From: Unio delphinus
Taxonomy: Eukaryota; Mollusca; Bivalvia; Unionida; Unionidae
Assembly: GCA_029339505.1 (NCBI GenBank)
Contig: JAQISU010000169.1
Coordinates: forward strand, 6,936,001-7,000,000
Reading direction: 5' to 3'
DNA: 64,000 bases
Within the stretch, counting starts at the first letter, position 1; the number at the start of each line of letters is the position of its first letter. The notes under the pieces were generated by a model that saw only the letters and a list, made by a program, of their open reading frames with translations, searched no databases and was not told the origin of the DNA. The position numbers and the translations under genes are program-made. Positions 1 through 61,600 of this stretch are shown in pieces.

Positions 1-627
1 TGCTACTCAGCATGAGCAGAAGTAGTAACACGATTTCACAGGAATTAGTGCCAATCTCAGTATCAAGGGAGATCACTCTATCTAACTGCCACCTAGGTGA
101 ACATAGCTTTTAACTAAAGAGTTTTAACTTGGAAGGGCCGAGTTTGCAAAGTAACTGAATAAATGTGTGCTTAAAAAGTGCATTTATCTGATGTTTACAA
201 ATTTCCATGGACTGCATATGATTCTAGTGAATATTAGTCATTGTAAATGAATATAATACATATGTTATGGGTTGTAATATAGACAAACAAACTGTTACTA
301 ATTTTGCATTTATTGCTATAGCATTTAGTACAGAGCTTTCAAATTCATTGATATTTATGTGTATATTAAATCATATTCAATTACCTCTGATGTTCGTCAT
401 CTTTCATAAATTAACCAAAATATATATTTCTCATCACTATAAAACAAAAATAATGTTGACAATAAATAATTGAGTGATTCTTTACCATGGAATATACTGT
501 GAGAGGATACTTTGAAAATCAACCTCATTTGCAGTTCATTATTGCTATAAGTTTATTATCTAACTTATCCACAAGATCTGTGAAAGTGGCACTATGTGAA
601 TAATAATGAATTCACAGTATAGTTATA
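1..627. other. AT-rich flank, no gene seen
   Basis: No conserved coding segment, RNA gene or clear repeat was recognised here. The short open frames are what AT-rich sequence gives by chance. The stretch ends at the left inverted repeat of the transposon that begins at 628. Confidence 0.6.
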
Positions 628-2346
628 CAGTCCTACCCGTTTATGTCAACAGAAGCCCTTGGTCACGCTTGAACAAACCATTTGTTTTCTAATCATTTAT
701 GTCGACAAGCTACCAGTTCCAACCCATAATTTGTTCAACAAATTGTTGATCTTGCCGCCAGGCTTTAATGTCGCATTCGGATAAAACAAAAAACAACCAC
801 CCTAGGCTTTCGTTTGGGCATATAAAGCTGGCCTCTCATGCCAACTTAAAAGTAGTGAAATCTGATAAATTCTTGCATTTTCCAAAGAATGCACAGAGGT
901 ATCACTAGGATTTTAAAACTAGGAGTTCAAGAGTACCACCAGTAAACGTTACAGTCCCCTACCAGAAGCAAATTGGGCATACCTGAAATAGCTATATTTC
1001 CAGACGAGTAGAAACAGCGGTTGCCATAGAGTTTAATTTTCAAACTTGTTTACAGCATTATCATATAGCCCTTGTTTGTCCATTAGAGTGAGAGTGAATT
1101 GTCAGGTCAAGAATAGGTCTTATTCCAAGCACTAAGTTAGGCATCATCTATAGTGTTCCACGTGAAATGCCAGTTCTAGCAACTTCTAACACCGTTGAAT
1201 TTCATTACAATCTTTGTCATTTGCTGTTTAACCCTTCTTGTCAAAATTTGCAAAAAGCATTTTGTCTAACTCTCAGCATGTCTTGATTTTGAGATCACAA
1301 GCACTACTTAGTTTGCAAAACTTGGCAATGAAAATAATAATGAAGGCAAACGTTGTTCATTTGATGTACTCTTCTTTTATCAGTTATCAGCACATTTTCT
1401 CACCATTCTGCAGCTAGTCAAGTCTTTGATCTTGCCGCCTAGCTTGTGGGTCATGTTCTTCAGATGTACTCTTACAATAACAATATGTGCATATGTGGGT
1501 CTTTCAGCCACTGAATTGTAAATATCAGCACAGCAAAAAGGATAAATTGCTCAACACAATTCCCCATTCAACAGGTGATCGAAGCAGGACTAGCAAGCCC
1601 TTAAATTTGCAGTCCAGCAAATTGATGCGTACAGAGGACTCCTGTATACGTGATTTTCTGAATCCCAGATATAAAAATTTCGTCAAAATACAGATTACAT
1701 GTTTCCGAGACCTCTGAAAGTGATCGGTGATTAAAACAAGTTTATTTTGCTGTGAAAGTTTCGTTTTTATCTTTATTTACATTTACGATGGCTGCAACAA
1801 GTGGCTGGTTCAGTTGCTTTAATGTTCGTCATAACAGTGGATACAACAGTATTTGTGGAGAATACATGTACTGTTGACAATTTTCTTTTATTTCCCTTTG
1901 AATAGCCCCATCCCCATGGTAGCCTCAAGAAGATGGGAACAGACTGACCAAAATCTAGGCCAATTTAAGTACATGTACATGAAGCATGTAAATAACAACC
2001 TTCCAACCATGTGCTAATGCCAACATTGAATATCATACTGTTTTTCATATCAGGATGTGATCGATGCAATATTTTATTGTGGATTTTACTACACAAAGGT
2101 AAACAAAATGTAATTTGTCAATATGAATGTGTATTTCACACTGATTCTGTCTTTATGTACTCAAAATTTCCATTGTTTTCTCAAAGTGTAAATGCTTCTC
2201 ACTGACGACTGGTCACCCTTTGCTGACAAATTTTAACTTTAAAGTATTTTCAGCCCCAGCCCACCCCCAAACACTGATCTCGACATCTGCCTATGTCGAC
2301 AATATTTTCTCAGGCCCGAAGATGTCGACATAAACGGGTAGGACTG
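628..2346. mobile_element. pogo/Tigger-like DNA transposon, degraded
   Basis: The left end reads CAGTCCTACCCGTTTATGTC and the right end is its reverse complement, continuing through a GTCGACATAAACGGG stretch, so the terminal inverted repeats are about 24 bp. A TA dinucleotide flanks both ends (626-627 and 2347-2348), as expected for Tc1/mariner-pogo insertion. CAGTC starts are typical of the pogo/Tigger branch. At 1719 bp it is long enough to have carried a transposase, but no intact frame exists. On the minus strand around 1140-1190 a broken frame reads ARTGISRGTL, resembling the helix-turn-helix of pogo-type transposases; this is weak. The element is probably dead. It lies downstream of the DTD1 3' end. 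Confidence 0.85.
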
Positions 2347-3700
2347 TATTATAATCCAGAATGAGTGATTGTTCTTCCCACATGAGAATCAAAAAGTTTG
2401 AGTACATCTGTATCAAAGTCAACATAATTGTCTGTGCTAATATAAGTTCTATGCTGAAGCCCCTTCCATATTGGATGCAGTATGTTCGCTGGAACTTCCA
2501 CTATTGCTGTTGGCATTTTTATTACCATTTCTCCTTGTATTTTGTTTCTTATCCTACAAAAATAAAAATGATGCAAACATTACAACCAAATGTACATGTT
2601 AAAGAAAAATTGTAAGAAATAAAACTGTTAATTATGCCTGGAATTTGCCATAAAAGAACCAATCACATAAAATATACACACCATGCAGTATTGATTCAAA
2701 GTATATTTGTTTTATGCTCAAATTTTGAATAAGGATTCTTAAAGGGAAAGAATGAAAACCGCTATAGTACTCTATATTATATGACAGATACTGAATTCAT
2801 AAATATGGAAAATGTAAAACAATTTTTGGAAAAAACTAATGCTTGAGGAAATATTTTAGTTTTAAAATCTGGTATATATTTAGTATACATGTTCTTCATC
2901 ATAATGAACAAGTAACATTTATGAACGATGAAAAAGTATAAAGATCCCAAAATGCTTCACTGTATCATGAGCTTGATTTGTGTTCACTGCAGTGCTGTAT
3001 ACACTACATATAAGAATATTGATAAATAAATACAACATAACTGTAACAATATTAAACTCTGGGTTATGTTCGCTTTAAATTCACTTGAGTGAAAAATAAA
3101 AAGATGCAGTAATTGGTAAAACTATCACTTAAAAATGTCATGCTCTTAGGGGGCCGGAAATAAAATGCATCAGTTCCTATTTTAGCCTCAGCATCAGAAA
3201 TGTCTGATGATTAATAAATATTTTTTGTCATGTTTAGCATGAAAGTATTGTAATCATGAGTTTGTACTCTTAATTATTGTAAATGAAAAACCAACTTTGT
3301 GACATCATGGGTAATCCCTAATGACAGTAATAATATGGTACTTTCAATTGATTTTCATGTATTTAAAAATAAGTGAAACCTATTATCTCTTCTGGAGTGG
3401 AGATTATATATAACAGGTCTAGTACCTGATTATATGTAATAAATAAATTGGTCATGGAATTCCCTTTAAATGGAATAAATTAACAAATGGCAGTTAGCTA
3501 AAAATAATATTTGCCCATTATATTTGTATGATTGGTATTAAAACTAATATACATCAATTTACTTGTATTAGCATTGTGAGATTTTTTAAAACATGTTTTA
3601 TTTGTTTACAGGCCAAAGCATATTTTTCATATTTCAATACTATTACACTTTTTCCCCTCCTTTAAATCAGTGTAATTTTGTATGCTATAATATTGGCTTT
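2347..3700. other. DTD1 downstream flank, no gene seen
   Basis: AT-rich sequence without recognisable coding segments. A reverse-strand AATAAA (TTTATT on the plus strand, near 3597) is a possible polyadenylation signal for DTD1, but nothing else supports it. Confidence 0.4.
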
Positions 3701-3944
3701 GAACACAAATTTGCTTACAGTAACCAACCAATTGTGTACCCAGGTTATCTGTAAATGTGTTCTAGTAGTATTGTGTACCAAGGTTATCTGAAAATGTGAT
3801 GGTGTTTCAAGTGGTATTGTGTACCAGGGTTACCTGTAAATGTGATGGTGTATCAAGTGGCATTGTGTACCAGGGTTACCTGTAAATGTGAAAGTGTTTC
3901 AAGTGGTATTGTGTACCAGGATTACCTGTAAATGTGAAAGTGTT

Positions 3945-15462
<11,518 letters not shown>

Positions 15463-15720
15463 ATTTGATATGTCTTCTATCTTTGTCTTTATTTAGTCAA
15501 TGCAATATATGTTGATACAAAAGCGCAACAACTCGGGATTCCGAATTGTTGCCTTATTCCAAGTTGGGGCCCAACAATACTAGCGTCAACGTGTTGTAAG
15601 CGGAACCGGATGCTCGCCTTCAACATTACCGTCACCAAGGTAATAGCTGGTCTGCTATTGATATCATATCCACATCGGTTACATTCGTAAGACTTACTTT
15701 GGATTAATAATCGGTAATAA
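15463..15720. promoter_or_regulatory. candidate divergent promoter region
   Basis: This is the segment just upstream of the DTD1 start codon and on the CFAP70 side. It is visibly less AT-rich than its surroundings and carries several CpG dinucleotides (around 15540-15640), the expected look of a TATA-less animal promoter. Contents include CGGAACCGGATG (ETS-like) near 15601 and the X-box-like site described separately. The CFAP70 transcription start is not located, so a shared promoter is inference from the head-to-head arrangement. Confidence 0.45.
15631..15644. promoter_or_regulatory. candidate X-box (RFX site) near the DTD1 start
   Basis: GTCACCAAGGTAAT fits the X-box half-site arrangement, GTNRCC, two-base spacer, then RGYAAY. 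RFX factors drive ciliary genes through such sites near the start of transcription, and CFAP70 is ciliary. The match is good but short, and the real CFAP70 start is unknown. Confidence 0.35.
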
Positions 15721-18700
15721 CTATTAATTTGCATTATATATCCCATCTACTTTTAACAGTACATAGTTATAAAAATCAACTAATGCTTCTTGACCGAGTA
15801 ATAATGTCTAATGGCTTGATATTCACAGAAGACGTTAATTTTAAATTTGTCGAGGGTACATAAAACGATGTTGCCATATTAATTTCGTTTACACATATGA
15901 GTTATTTCAATTAAGGTCTGTGCTGACAGTTTAAGTAAAGGCATTTGAACTTGGACTAGTATGCTTTGAAGCAGGAATGCAGTTCAAGGCCATTGTTTTT
16001 GTCAATATGTCTAACTTTAAAAGCATCGACCCAAACCCTGATTTTAACCCTACCCCCTTTTTTTGATTCGGTGTCATAAACTAACAGTTCTCGAGAGGAA
16101 GCGTCTCTCATTGACGTCACAACCATAAGATTTGTTTACATATATAGAATCATTCAAACAGACATATGTCCAAAATCTTATTATTATCATTTGTAAAATG
16201 AAACAAAGATACTTACCAGGAAAAAGTGATTTCGCTAATTATCTTTTATCCAGTCAGTAAATACTTATTAAAATCTTTATCTGCTTTTCTGATGAGGCAA
16301 ATCAACTTCCCAGCATAATAAGCATGCAGTTCGTTATTCAATATGTTTTAGAAATGTTTCTCATGTCTCAAGACTGCATCAGTAACATTGTTTAGAATGG
16401 TGTACATCCATTGAAGTTTTTATATTGACCTTTTGTTAGTGATATTATGAGGCGGTTCTTTGTTACTAGAATTTGTGGAAATTTACATGAAACATAATTT
16501 TATGAACTTTTTCATAATAAATCAGCATCCTGTTTATTATTTATTTTTTTAACAAATTGTAAAACTCTGAAAAAATAAGAAATGTTAATAGAACTGTAAT
16601 AGTCAATTTAAAAATTAGAGCATCTTGATATTAGCTTATTTTTACCAATTTATTATTTCTTATTTGATATGGTAAATAAAACCTTCACCTGAAATATTGT
16701 CTGAGACATGCATTATAAAGGATTCTGAGCAGTTTTAAAATTCCAGAAACAGCATATTCCAAGACTGAGGTTCTGTATATTCACAATTAAAATTAAGTGT
16801 TGGAAGAGAGTCAGACATTAAATCTAATTTTTAAAAAAATCATAAGTAAACATTTTTATCCTAAGATCAACATGATTTTCCCTATTTTGAATATTTTAGT
16901 TTCTGCAATGAAATCTCTTCCAAAATGAAGATTATGATAAATATAAGAAAAGTTTAGGAATGCAAAATTAATTTTTTAACACATATTTTTCCTGTGAACT
17001 TGAGTTTTACATGTGCTATTGAAATATATTTATTTCATTGGAGCATGTGTAAAATGGTATCCCAGGAAGAAATAGACCTCTGTGAGGTGTGTCACATTGG
17101 GTGATATAATACATGATCTTTACAGCAAGGACCATCTGGATGAAAGCTTGTTAAGAAGAGTATAAGGGAATATATTATTGTCATTTGGTTTTCATATTTT
17201 GCTTAAAAAACTTTTTGTTTCTAAACAAATTGGAGATATCATTATGAAAGAAGTCTATTTCTGAAAAGGTGAACATATGTTCTTACTTCTGTCAGAACAG
17301 AGGAGTACTGAATACATCAGAAATATTTTGTCAAAAAATAATTTTTATAAAAGTATACATATTAAAAATATTGGTATTTGCTAATCATAAGTGCCCTTTT
17401 CACAATATTTAATTTTTTAAAATGGAATTCTTCAGCTGAAAAATGTTTTCTTTTAATATTATAATCTTTAAATTTGTAAACCATGTTTTTCATAATCATT
17501 ATCACGATTGTTTTCTCAGTAATTATTATTAGCCTGGGTCAACATCAAATCAAGCTGCATTATAGATCTATACATGGTGATGGCCTGAACTTACAGACCA
17601 TCACTATTTTTCAATGTACATGCCATTTGCTACCTAAGCTCACTAAACGTTTTCAGCATTTTTACTATGTTTTCATAGGTTTTGCATTATTGTTCTTCCT
17701 CATATATTTTCTGATTGTGGTTCAGATTCTCTACTAAACACTGTCCCATACTTGTACTTTCTTTCATATTTTTATGACTCAAATTTAAATGTATTATCAG
17801 CTTGGTTGATATGTTTCATTTTACATTTAAGTCCAACTTATTCTGCATCCTATTATCTCCAGATTGAAAACTTGCAGAAATTGTATACAAATAGAAAAAC
17901 TTCAATGTTTTAGCCCAGTCTCTGCTCTGACAAATGGATTTTTATACAGCTACAATGATGTAGAAATTTAAGAACCTTAAATTGACACTCTTTTAAAAAA
18001 AAAATCAAAAAAATCTAACAACCTAAAGTTTATTTTAATTTTGCATATAAAAAATTGAAACATGTATTGGCTTTGTAAAATTGGGTATTTACTCTGAGTG
18101 CATAGTTTCTTGTTCAGACTTTGTGCTAATAACATGAAGCTAGATAACCATATGATCTTGCTCATATTGCATGCTTCAATAAAACTGGTTCATGTGCAAC
18201 ATAATCATTTCCAATTGTTTTCTTTTGAATAACATTTGGTCCTAGCAGTCACATGTTGGGATTCACCATATACATGTAGTTAGAAATTGAACCCTTTGCA
18301 AATTATGAAACTTTGGAGAGGAACCTTAAATACCCAAAGGGTTCCATCAGCTTAAAAAATACAACTCTGTTTTCATGTTTCCATTAATTCTGGTTTAATT
18401 CCATACAAAAAGGTATAAAATTTCCAAATCTTTTATAATTTTTCTTCTTACAATACATATTAGTCATCCAGTTGAGTTTATGATTTTGCCAAATCTGGAT
18501 AATTTTGCATTGAAAACTTGTTACAAAGTCCATGATTCTCTATGGTATGGTAATGCTCTGTGTAAACCTAATATGACACACTTTCAGTGGAAACTTTGAT
18601 GTCCATGTAATTAAGTTATACAATATGTGAAAAGTTCAATATAAACAGGTTTATCCAGAGTATTTATGTCACAGTATTGCAGTTTTGCTTTACATTTCAG

Positions 18701-18960
18701 TCCAGATTGGGTTATTTCATTATGGTCCTTTGTCCACCCATGATTATGACCATTTAGACCCTTAGAATATGCTAAACTGGCAAATATTGTTACAAATTAG
18801 CTAAACTTCCATCATTATACTTTGTCCTTTTCTGACAAATGTATTTTCCATAGCTACACTCATATAGAGAGATTTATGTACCTTGATTTGCCTTTCTGTT
18901 GACAAAATATGATGAAAATCTGTCAGGCTCAATGTTTTTGCACTAGTGTACACCCCCCCC
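15721..18960. other. CFAP70 5' region, no gene seen
   Basis: AT-rich sequence between the DTD1 5' end and the first LINE remains. It must hold, or be spanned by, the non-coding first exon of CFAP70, because the ATG exon starts with a splice acceptor; I could not place that exon. No recognisable coding segment. Confidence 0.4.
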
Positions 18961-18969
18961 ACACACACA

Positions 18970-20165
18970 CAGATATGAAGTAATAGTAATATATCATGGT
19001 CTATTGTGTCAAATGCTGCAGACAAATCAAGGAGGGTGAGGACTGTCATCTTTCCACTATCCAAAGCAGAAAGAATGTCATTAACTGCTTTCAGAAGAGT
19101 AGTTTCAGTACTGTGGCAAGGGCGATATGCAGACTACTGCTAAAAAGACTGTTTGAATTGAGATGAGATACAAGTTGGGTTAGAACAACTGTTTCTAAGA
19201 CTTTTGATATCAACATGAGATTAGAAACTTGGAGGTAGTTCATTAAATTGTTATGGTTGAGTGTTGGTTTCTTCAGCAGAGGCTTGACAATGACAGTTTT
19301 GAAAAATGATGGGAATTCCCCAGATGAGATAGAGGTATTAATAATATCAGTTAGTGAAGGCAATATTGGATCTAAGCGTTCAAAAGCAGCAGTGATGCTG
19401 GAATTGGATCAAGTTCACATCATTTTGATGCACTCTTCATCACGATTATCCGTACTAAATACATAGAAACTGGTTCAAATGCTGCTAATGGTTGTCACTG
19501 AAATTCTGTATTGCAGTTGTATGGTCAGGACGAGTCAATTTAAATTATGTTGTCAAGCTTATCTTTAATGGTTTGAACCTTGTCACAGAAGAAATTTGCA
19601 AACAGGTCCTGAACATCTACTGGAGAGAAGTTAGTTAGAAGTGTTGTACATTTGTTTCTTGACATTAGTTTGTTAGTAGTGTCAAAGAGCTCTTTGCAGC
19701 TTGAACTCTCCACGATCTTAGTACTGTAGGAAGATAATTTGGCTAAATGGACTATGTTTGTTACGTTCTTCTTAGCGGCTTAATAGATTTGTTTATGAAT
19801 AGTGAGTCTGGTGGAAAGCCAAATCCTCTCTGCTTTACAGCAGCCTCTTTTAGCAATGGGCTGGTCCATAACACTGCTATACCACGAAGAATACTTTTAT
19901 ATTGATACTCTGCACTTGGTGGCTGGGGCATGTTTTTCAAACAATGAATGCAGGCAGTTATCAAGTTGTTCTGCTGTAGGAGGTAAACAAGTTGTTAGGT
20001 TTGCTTGGATGTCATGCATTAGTTTGGTTCTATTTATCATACGGAGGTTTCTCTTAGTAGCAAAAAAAGGTAGAGGGTTAGGGACTGATATATCCACATG
20101 GCATATAATGCAGAGGTGATCTGATGCATGTTCATGGGATACAAGGGTGGAAGCTTGCATTTTAA
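18970..20165 (-). mobile_element. degraded LINE, endonuclease end to RT N-terminus
   Basis: Minus-strand translation gives, in order and in shifting frames, an endonuclease-like end (SDHLCIICHVDISVP, 20130-20085), a linker, the RT entry segment (SLTDIINTSISSGEFPSFFK, 19360-19300, then VKPLLKKPTLN), and RT LLDLSAAFDTIDHDIL (about 19035-18988). This order and wording match jockey/CR1-type LINEs. The copy stops at a C-run with (CA)n, before the catalytic F/Y-x-DD box. There are several frameshifts. It sits 260 bp upstream of the CFAP70 ATG exon, antisense to that gene. Confidence 0.88.
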
Positions 20166-20427
20166 GCCTGTGGCACTCATACTGAGCTAGTTATAGCTAG
20201 ATAGCCACATGTATGCATAAATAAAACATTTTCATGCCAAAAAGGCATTTCTTGATTCTTTGTTAATAAAACATATAATCCTTTAAGTCAAATTTTAGGA
20301 TTCACTTTTTTTTTAAATATCTAAGTCTGTGCAAAATTTATGAAACTGTGGCATGAAGCCTATATTCTCTATAATGTGATCGTTTGAGGGAAAGATTCTT
20401 TTATATAGCTTTTTACTTTTCTTTCAG

Positions 20428-57025
<36,598 letters not shown>

Positions 57026-57404
57026 GTATGTACACCTGACAAGTTTAGAACATTCCTTACCTAATACACAGTAGAAACAGATCCCACATTGACATCAATT
57101 TTAATTTAGTTTAATTTCCTCCCAAACCTAATGATGTAACTGATTATTGTGTAATAGCTGGATATTATTAATTCATTGTTAACAGTGATGCATGAATATA
57201 TAATTATTTTCAGTAAGATATGCTAATAATTAGGCAATATCAAAAACAAGATAGTAAAAGTATATTTTAGCAAAAACAATTATGCAGAGAAAAACATGTT
57301 TTAGAGCTAATTGTTGCCTAAACTATATTTTGTCAGGTTTTTTTGGGTTAATTAATGATAACATTTAGGAAATTCTGATAATTGTAGTTACAGATTATGT
57401 ATGT

Positions 57405-57808
57405 TGTAGGGTAAAATCATAGTGTACTAACCAAATGGCAAATATGTTGTATGGTGAAATCGCAGTGTGCTAGCCAAATGGCATATAGTGTAGGGTGAAA
57501 TCGCAGTATGCTAGCCAGATGGCATATAGTGTAGGGTGAAATCGCAGTATGCTAGCCAAATGGCATATATTGTAGGGTGAAATTGCAGTATGCTAGCCAA
57601 ATGGCATATATTGTAGGGTGAAATTGCAGTATGCTAGCCAAATGGCATATAGTGTAGGGTGAAATCGCAGTATGCTAGCCAAATGGCATATAGTGTAGGG
57701 TGAAATCACAGTATGCTAGCCAGATGGCATATAGTGTAGGGTGAAATCGCAGTATGCTAGCCAAATGGCATATAGTGTAGGGTGAAATCATAGTGTACTA
57801 GCCAAAGT
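57405..57808. repeat. 41-bp minisatellite, ~10 units
   Basis: Units of GTAGGGTGAAATCGCAGTAT plus GCTAGCCAAATGGCATATAGT, with a few base changes (CGCAG/TGCAG, CAAAT/CAGAT). Confidence 0.96.
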
Positions 57809-58577
57809 CACCCTTTTAATATAAAATTGCATGAAGAAATATGTAGGAAATTGCATGATATCATGTTATTAATCTTTGTAATATGCATGCAGGGCTTGTT
57901 TGCTTATTTAATATATTTTATGTTCATAAGTACATTATTTATAACATAGTAGACATTTTATATTTCAGATTTTGTAGTTTCTTTAAATCAGTCTAAATCT
58001 GCAGGCAGTTGTGATAATATCTTCCAGCTTTTAGAGATTAATTCAACAGTATATACAATTGATTTGGAGATTGTATGGCTATAATATAGATGGGCATCAA
58101 AAGAAAGATAGTCAATAAATATGTTGACCTCTGATTTGGTTGTTATGTAACATGACCAAAAAAAGGCAGATGAATTGAGATTTTAAAGTCATAAAGTGTC
58201 ACATTGCCTTTTCAGGAATTGGCTTGGATTCATCACTCTGAGGAATGTCTTGTGCATATAATTTTAAAACATTGACTCTTGTTTGAAGTTAGGACTGCTT
58301 CAATAATTTTGTTTCTTTTGAATTGCAGCTCAATTTATACAAATGCTTTAACTACCTAATGATTGTTTCAGTAGAAATCAAAGTTTCAAAATTTCTCAAA
58401 TGTTCAGCTGTTTATTTAATGAATGAGACATTACCTTTGTCTCTTTCTAAAACATTAATATCTACATTTTGTTGCATGCTAGTTAAACTACTTTTTTTCT
58501 AAAACTAAACTTCAGTTTCAACGAATTATATAGAAATTTCATTTTCTGCACCTCAGAATTGATTTTAAACTTTGCAG

Positions 58578-58607
58578 AGATCCAATAGTATAGCACCTGT
58601 TGATGAG
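58578..58607 (+). CDS. CFAP70: possible CFAP70 exon 12
   Basis: A 30-bp open segment, RSNSIAPVDE, between an acceptor (AAACTTTGCAG) and a donor (GTTTGT), in phase 0 like the end of exon 11. Serine-rich linker sequence would fit this region of CFAP70. It is short and not conserved enough to be sure. Confidence 0.4.
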
Positions 58608-61600
58608 GTTTGTACATTATACCAGAGTTGTTACCATGGCAATCATGCTTTTTTGCACTTGTATGGGGAATTTGGTGTTTTCACCCATTTATCCTCATTG
58701 GTCAGAGCACATTATCATCATATTTCATCCAATTCAGAAATATTTTTTTTCTCTCACAGAGTCTGTTGAATTTAGCAGAGGTAAAAGTAGTGAATAGTAT
58801 TTTTGAATTTGCAGAAAACATTGTTAATCCCATCTAATTTCACAATGATTGTGGCCAGTGTGATTGAATATTGTAATTTGTATTTCCTCATAAAGATTTC
58901 TAACCATCTTTTAATCTGCTAGAACACTGAACATATTTGTTAATCAGTTAAACAAATGAGTCCTTCAGAATGAAAAAAATATATGGCAATTTAAATTACC
59001 ATTTGGTCAAAATAGTGGAAAAGTAACTGAATTTGTAAAATTTTAAATCAGGAATAGCAAAAGACAACTTACTCATTAACAAGGAAATACTATTTATGGA
59101 CATAATTAGCATTAAATCAAATATTAGAAGCGTATTTTTATTGTGTTGAACTCATTGTCCCCGGGAGATTATTTCCATTTTCACCCGAAAACATGGTAGA
59201 AAACACATTCTGTTTTGTTACTTACAATTGCATCCAACCACATCTGTTTCAAAAGAGATTTTTGTTTTGGCAGATATTTAGATATATAAGAGATGTTGTT
59301 TTCAATTGACTATTTCACCTGTGAATGAGCAGGTGAGTAAAAGTTGGAATTCTTTTTTGTTTAATTTTCCTCATGGAATCCATGATTGTTTTGTTCTGGT
59401 CCCTTTTCACTCCAGATCTCAGACTTGCCCTACTTTATGCCAACATTTGTCTATGAGCTGTTTGTAGAAGTCTGTTTTAAATCTAATGACAGGAACTCTA
59501 AGATATATACACAAAGTCTGGTTTGGAACTGGCAATTTTCTTGCCTAACAAAATATCTGGTTTCATAAATATGATGTTCTTGCTGTAATTTTTAAAACAT
59601 GAGTGGAAAGTCTGCATTGCATGGCATCATTGTAAAGCTACATTGTTACTTTTTCTGTAATTCCACCAGCTTTGGTCTATCATGCATTGGGGTAATGTTA
59701 CAGAGCTTGGAACAAGAGTATAATCTCATAATGCAAAATTCAGTTTGCAGGGATAATGAGCTAAAATACATATTTGTTTATAAACAATAACTCCAAAATT
59801 AAAATATGTTCATGGGGTATGATTGTGCATAAGAATGAAATAGTTATTAATAATGGCAATAATTCGTTTATAATTATATTTGATTTAAAATGACTTTTCA
59901 TCTTTCTAGACAACATGGACGAATTAAAAAATTTCAGTAATACAAGTTGTCAAATATAATTGAAGTTTCTAAAAATATTACACTTTGCAAAACAGCAGGA
60001 TGAATACTACTAGAGTATTATGGTTGAAGATATCATTGTGAAATAGTCTTAAATTAGAGTATAATAACATAGTATAAAATGAACTGCTTACATTTTCTTA
60101 TATTTAGTTTTGTACTTCTAATGCTAATCATTATAAATATGCAATAACATTTCAAAGCCTAGTTACTTTTAAAAGTCTTTTTTAAAATCATCATAAAAGT
60201 AGCATTATAGAAGAAGTCATCTCAGTTACTTATTATGAATATCATCAGACCATTCATTGCACTTCATATTCAATACACATTTCTTATTAATTTGGATTTG
60301 CTTTATTAACTTCATCGGCACACACTCAGAATATGTGCACAGCAACTAAAAATATTTATTCAAATTTTAAAACACTATTTTACTGTATTGAAGTTTTATT
60401 TACAACATGTTCACATTTGATATGTAACAAATTATATTTGTTACCCTAACTTGTTTACTTAGTAGATGTGTTTCAGATCTTTCTATTAACCATTTATTTA
60501 GTCATTAAAGGCATGCAATGGTAGACACCTTAATAATGCTGATTTACATTTTATGCTTTTTTGTTAATCCATTACATTTTCATGGACCCATGTTAACACA
60601 AAACCTTTAGAATTTAAAGTTATTAAGTTTTATGCTCACTTTGTCATGAACATGAGTAAATGACATGATTAGAGTAAATGACATGATTAGAGTAAATGAC
60701 ATGATTAGAGTTTCAGTCCATTACTGCAGTATTTTAAATTTTTTACACATTGTTGAACTTTTATCTATGAAACCTTTTGATGGAAACCTTCTTAGCACAG
60801 ATAACTTTAGGTAAACAAATACAATTTTGCAGGTATTTTGTATTCCGATGTATAAGATCTTATAAGATTTTCATGTCTTTATAACAAGTTTTAAACTTGG
60901 TATGAATTTTTGTAATTTAGCATAATTAAATCAAAACCAACTTAACTGCAGTTGTTCACTTTATAAATACATTTTTTAACCTTTAGTTTTTTTTAATGAA
61001 AACGTTCTGACCACAACTTAGGCAAAAATTATTTGAGGTAGACAATTACCATTGATTTACATGATTGTATACATAAATAGGAAACCTCATTTGATTTTAT
61101 GTCATTATAGCAAGTTTTAAACTATTAATTCAGATTTAAATTTTGCATACTTTTTGGGTCTGCTGTGTTTGCAGTGGAGGTATATGTGTTTTACAAAAAC
61201 AAAAATGCCTTATTAACTTAGTGGTTAGAACGGTGGTCTTGCAACCAAAATGGTGTTTGTTCAAATGTTATCATCAGATCAGTTACTTTGGTGTATTCTT
61301 GGGCAAGGTATATTACTTTTATTGCCACAGAACTTAAGACCCTCATTGTATTGCTTTACCATAAAAAGACCAAACATTAAAACACAATTAGAGTTCCATC
61401 ATTATTTAATCATTTCTCATTTATTGAATATTTTTATATGTTGAATTTACTTCTTTTTCAGAAAAAAATTGCATTATTGATATATTTATAATGTTTTAAT
61501 TATTGTTTTAAAAACTATTGCCACAAAGCACGTATTAGAGGAATGAAAAATTTATCTCCTGAATTTAACATGGTCCGTACTACAGACATTACATCAATCC

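Noticed and set aside
59400..59568. Possible exon ISDLPYFMPTF after a good acceptor
   Set aside because: No match to CFAP70 and no convincing donor in the right phase.
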